This document shows positions 63,501 through 64,000 of a stretch of 64,000 nucleotides of DNA, piece by piece. The position numbers were made by a program, and so were the translations under genes. The DNA lies in the NCBI GenBank assembly GCA_025331565.1, contig JAFREQ010000165.1, positions 1,629,001-1,693,000 of the forward strand. The letters run 5' to 3'. Numbering within the stretch: the first letter of the stretch is position 1; every line of letters starts with the position of its first letter. Under the pieces are notes generated by a model. The model had not been told where the DNA came from and made no database searches. It was given only the letters and a program-made list of their open reading frames with translations. Origin of the DNA: Holacanthus passer (Eukaryota > Chordata > Actinopteri > Pomacanthidae).

Positions 63501-64000
63501 CCACTGCTCATGTTTCACTTGGCATTGTGATGGTATTTTGAATTATATAAGTTTATTTATTTTATTAACTTCAGAGATGCTTTTATCCTAAAATCTACAT
63601 GTTCGTGTTATGTAGGTGATGATGAAATGCTATGAAACCTGCTACATGCTTTTTCTCCTTTCTGCTATTCTTCCCATTCCTTTCCCCACCACCTCTCTGT
63701 TTCTCTACCCCTTCATTACCTCTCTCTCTGTATAGGGTAACATAGTAAAGAAGTACACTCAGGCCAATCCAAAGACCTTCGAGGACAGGATGCAGCTCTT
63801 ATTGAAGATGTGTGCAGATGCCATGCGGGACGCAGTCTGCCTCAACTGTAGAATACTTGGTGTTGGTATGAAAAAACGCACACTCACATTCCTTCATAGA
63901 AAACCACATTATAGAACTATTATCTCAAAGCCCTTTCTCTACATCTTAGGAGTGTCCACGGGCGGGCGTGTAAACCCACAAGAGGGCGTGGTCCTACACT
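57931..64000 (+). CDS. gne: UDP-GlcNAc 2-epimerase / ManNAc kinase (gne), 3' partial
   Basis: Bifunctional cytosolic enzyme of sialic acid synthesis: hydrolytic epimerisation of UDP-GlcNAc to ManNAc, then 6-phosphorylation. Coding exons are 57931-57969, 60283-60354, 60608-60756, 60891-61137, 61417-61624, 61717-61869, 62059-62271, 62596-62683, 63266-63476, 63736-63865 and 63950 onward. Phases agree throughout, giving about 520 residues of an expected 720-755. The epimerase half runs from KLRVCVATCNRADYSKLAP through LGSHLIDDYGNT, VHGDRFDALALATAAALMN and GCMIGNSSCGVREAGAFG. MVRVMRKKG retains both arginines (human R263 and R266) of the CMP-sialic acid feedback site. The kinase half opens with the ATP-binding motif ALAVDLGGTNLRVAIV. 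The window ends at GVSTGGRVNPQEGVVLH, before the catalytic Asp region. Confidence 0.96.
58318..58375. repeat. (AT)n-rich palindromic stretch in gne intron 1
   Basis: About 58 bp almost entirely A and T with several nested palindromes (tatatatttatatatatta type). The intron otherwise holds nothing recognised except the repeat tail near 59.1-59.2 kb. Confidence 0.85.
59080..59235 (+). mobile_element. Dispersed-repeat tail in gne intron 1
   Basis: ctgtaaagcactttgaataa, then agcactatatagagtaaatg and catttgctatttaccatt, resemble the GTAAAGCGCTTTGAGTG...GCGCTATATAAATGCAGTCCATTTACC tail of a very common fish repeat. Partly decayed; identified from memory. Confidence 0.45.
60283..60354 (+). CDS. gne: gne exon 2 with internal start codons
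   Basis: 72 nt after a tgtttttcag acceptor, encoding ELYYMRMQRGRGKMERKRTE and EQNQ. The Met at 60322 (MERKRTEEQNQ) corresponds to the start of the shorter human form (MEKNGNNRKL), so a message lacking exon 57931 could still give a functional enzyme. Its donor is cag|gtgtgg. Confidence 0.82.
60521..60586. repeat. (TG)25 followed by (GTG)5 in gne intron
   Basis: TG run (60521-60570) passing directly into GGT/GTG units (60571-60586). It fills a large part of a 253-bp intron and ends about 20 bp before the acceptor. Confidence 0.95.
60608..60756 (+). CDS. gne: gne exon: UDP-GlcNAc 2-epimerase N-terminus
   Basis: Encodes KKLRVCVATCNRADYSKLAP to HLIDDYG. Three in-frame acceptors are possible, after TAG (60607), GAG (60613) or AAG (60616). 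I give the earliest because TAG has the best local context; the choice adds or drops C-E and one K. The donor is gg|gtaag. Confidence 0.9.
60891..61137 (+). CDS. gne: gne exon: epimerase core
   Basis: 247 nt after a ttgctctgcag acceptor. Encodes NTFRMIEQDDFDIGSKLHTI, VRGEDEAAMVESVG, VVHGDRFDALALA and LHLEGGE. The donor is gag|gtgagc, phase 0. Confidence 0.95.
61417..61624 (+). CDS. gne: gne exon: VSGTIDDSIRHA segment
   Basis: 208 nt. The acceptor is tttttccag. Encodes VSGTIDDSIRHAISKLAHYH, CEDHSRILLAGCPSYDKLL and IIKSWL. It leaves one base for the next Gly. Confidence 0.95.
61717..61869 (+). CDS. gne: gne exon: VALQHPVTTDI segment
   Basis: 153 nt after an attcatgttgcag acceptor. Encodes DKVQDRDYIVALQHPVTTDI and NKKTLILFPNIDA. 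Only 92 bp separate it from the previous exon, among the shortest introns in the gene. Confidence 0.95.
62059..62271 (+). CDS. gne: gne exon: allosteric site and substrate pocket
   Basis: 213 nt. Encodes SKEMVRVMRKKGIEQHPNF, AVKHIPFEQFIQLV, GCMIGNSSCGVREAGAFGTP and INLGTRQTGRET. The MVRVMRKKG arginines match the human residues mutated in sialuria. Confidence 0.95.
62596..62683 (+). CDS. gne: gne exon: end of epimerase domain
   Basis: 88 nt. Encodes ENVLHVRDADTQNKIYHALE and LQFGKRYP, splitting a Cys codon with the next exon (TG|C). Confidence 0.95.
63266..63476 (+). CDS. gne: gne exon: linker and kinase ATP-binding motif
   Basis: 211 nt. Encodes SKIYGDGNAVPRILKFL, QKTFCFPPVKDSISQDIDHI, then SALAVDLGGTNLRVAIVCMR. 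DLGGTNLR is the ROK/hexokinase-type phosphate-binding loop, with Asp and Arg at the positions of human D413 and R420. Confidence 0.95.
63736..63865 (+). CDS. gne: gne exon: kinase domain
   Basis: 130 nt. Encodes GNIVKKYTQANPKTFEDRMQ, LLLKMCADAM and LNCRILGV, leaving one base before gtatga. Confidence 0.94.
63950..64000 (+). CDS. gne: gne exon cut by window end
   Basis: Begins after an acatcttag acceptor and encodes VSTGGRVNPQEGVVLH. It stays open to the last base; the rest of the kinase domain lies outside the window. Confidence 0.93.

Overview
This is vertebrate nuclear DNA, almost certainly from a teleost fish and probably a spiny-rayed one. The evidence is short GT-AG-bounded exons in AT-rich sequence, abundant (CA/TG)n microsatellites, remnants of fish-type non-LTR retrotransposons and MITE-like repeats, and three protein genes whose exons translate into clear vertebrate orthologues. 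Nothing bacterial (operons, Shine-Dalgarno sites, CRISPR arrays) is present.

Layout. (1) 667-10301, plus strand: a tropomodulin gene (tmod1-like) lacking only its first coding exon(s), which lie left of the window. Eight exons give a 316-residue frame ending in a tmod1-type C-terminus. An additional open exon with a strong acceptor at 8476-8669 could give an alternative C-terminus. (2) 10302 to about 12.5 kb: tmod1 3' UTR, followed by about 1 kb of spacer. (3) 33568 down to 15043, minus strand: a complete complexin gene (cplx1-like) in three coding exons (31, 179 and 192 nt; 133 residues), with a 14.9-kb first intron and a probable 3' UTR reaching about 13.5 kb. tmod1 and cplx1 are convergent. 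(4) 33.6-57.6 kb: a 24-kb gene-poor interval. It holds an intact tRNA-Arg(CCG) gene at 39466-39538 (minus), a decayed LINE on the same strand directly beside it, two copies of a dispersed repeat (35.8 and 46.7 kb), a hAT-like MITE (55.7-56.1 kb), long CA/GT tracts, a CpG-richer block near 53.3 kb and possible untranslated exons. (5) 57931 to the window end, plus strand: the first 11 coding exons of gne (UDP-GlcNAc 2-epimerase/ManNAc kinase). The whole epimerase half and the start of the kinase half are present; the gene runs off the right edge.

Functionally the three genes are unrelated: actin pointed-end capping, regulation of SNARE-driven exocytosis, and the committed step of sialic acid synthesis. 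Their adjacency is a linkage observation, not a pathway. The points most worth checking are the alternative tmod1 terminal exon, the gne first exon whose splice junction matches the longer human N-terminal isoform, the tiny TG-packed gne intron with three in-frame acceptor choices, and a well-formed orphan exon candidate upstream of cplx1. All assignments come from reading translations and splice sites by eye and from remembered family sequences; no database search was run.
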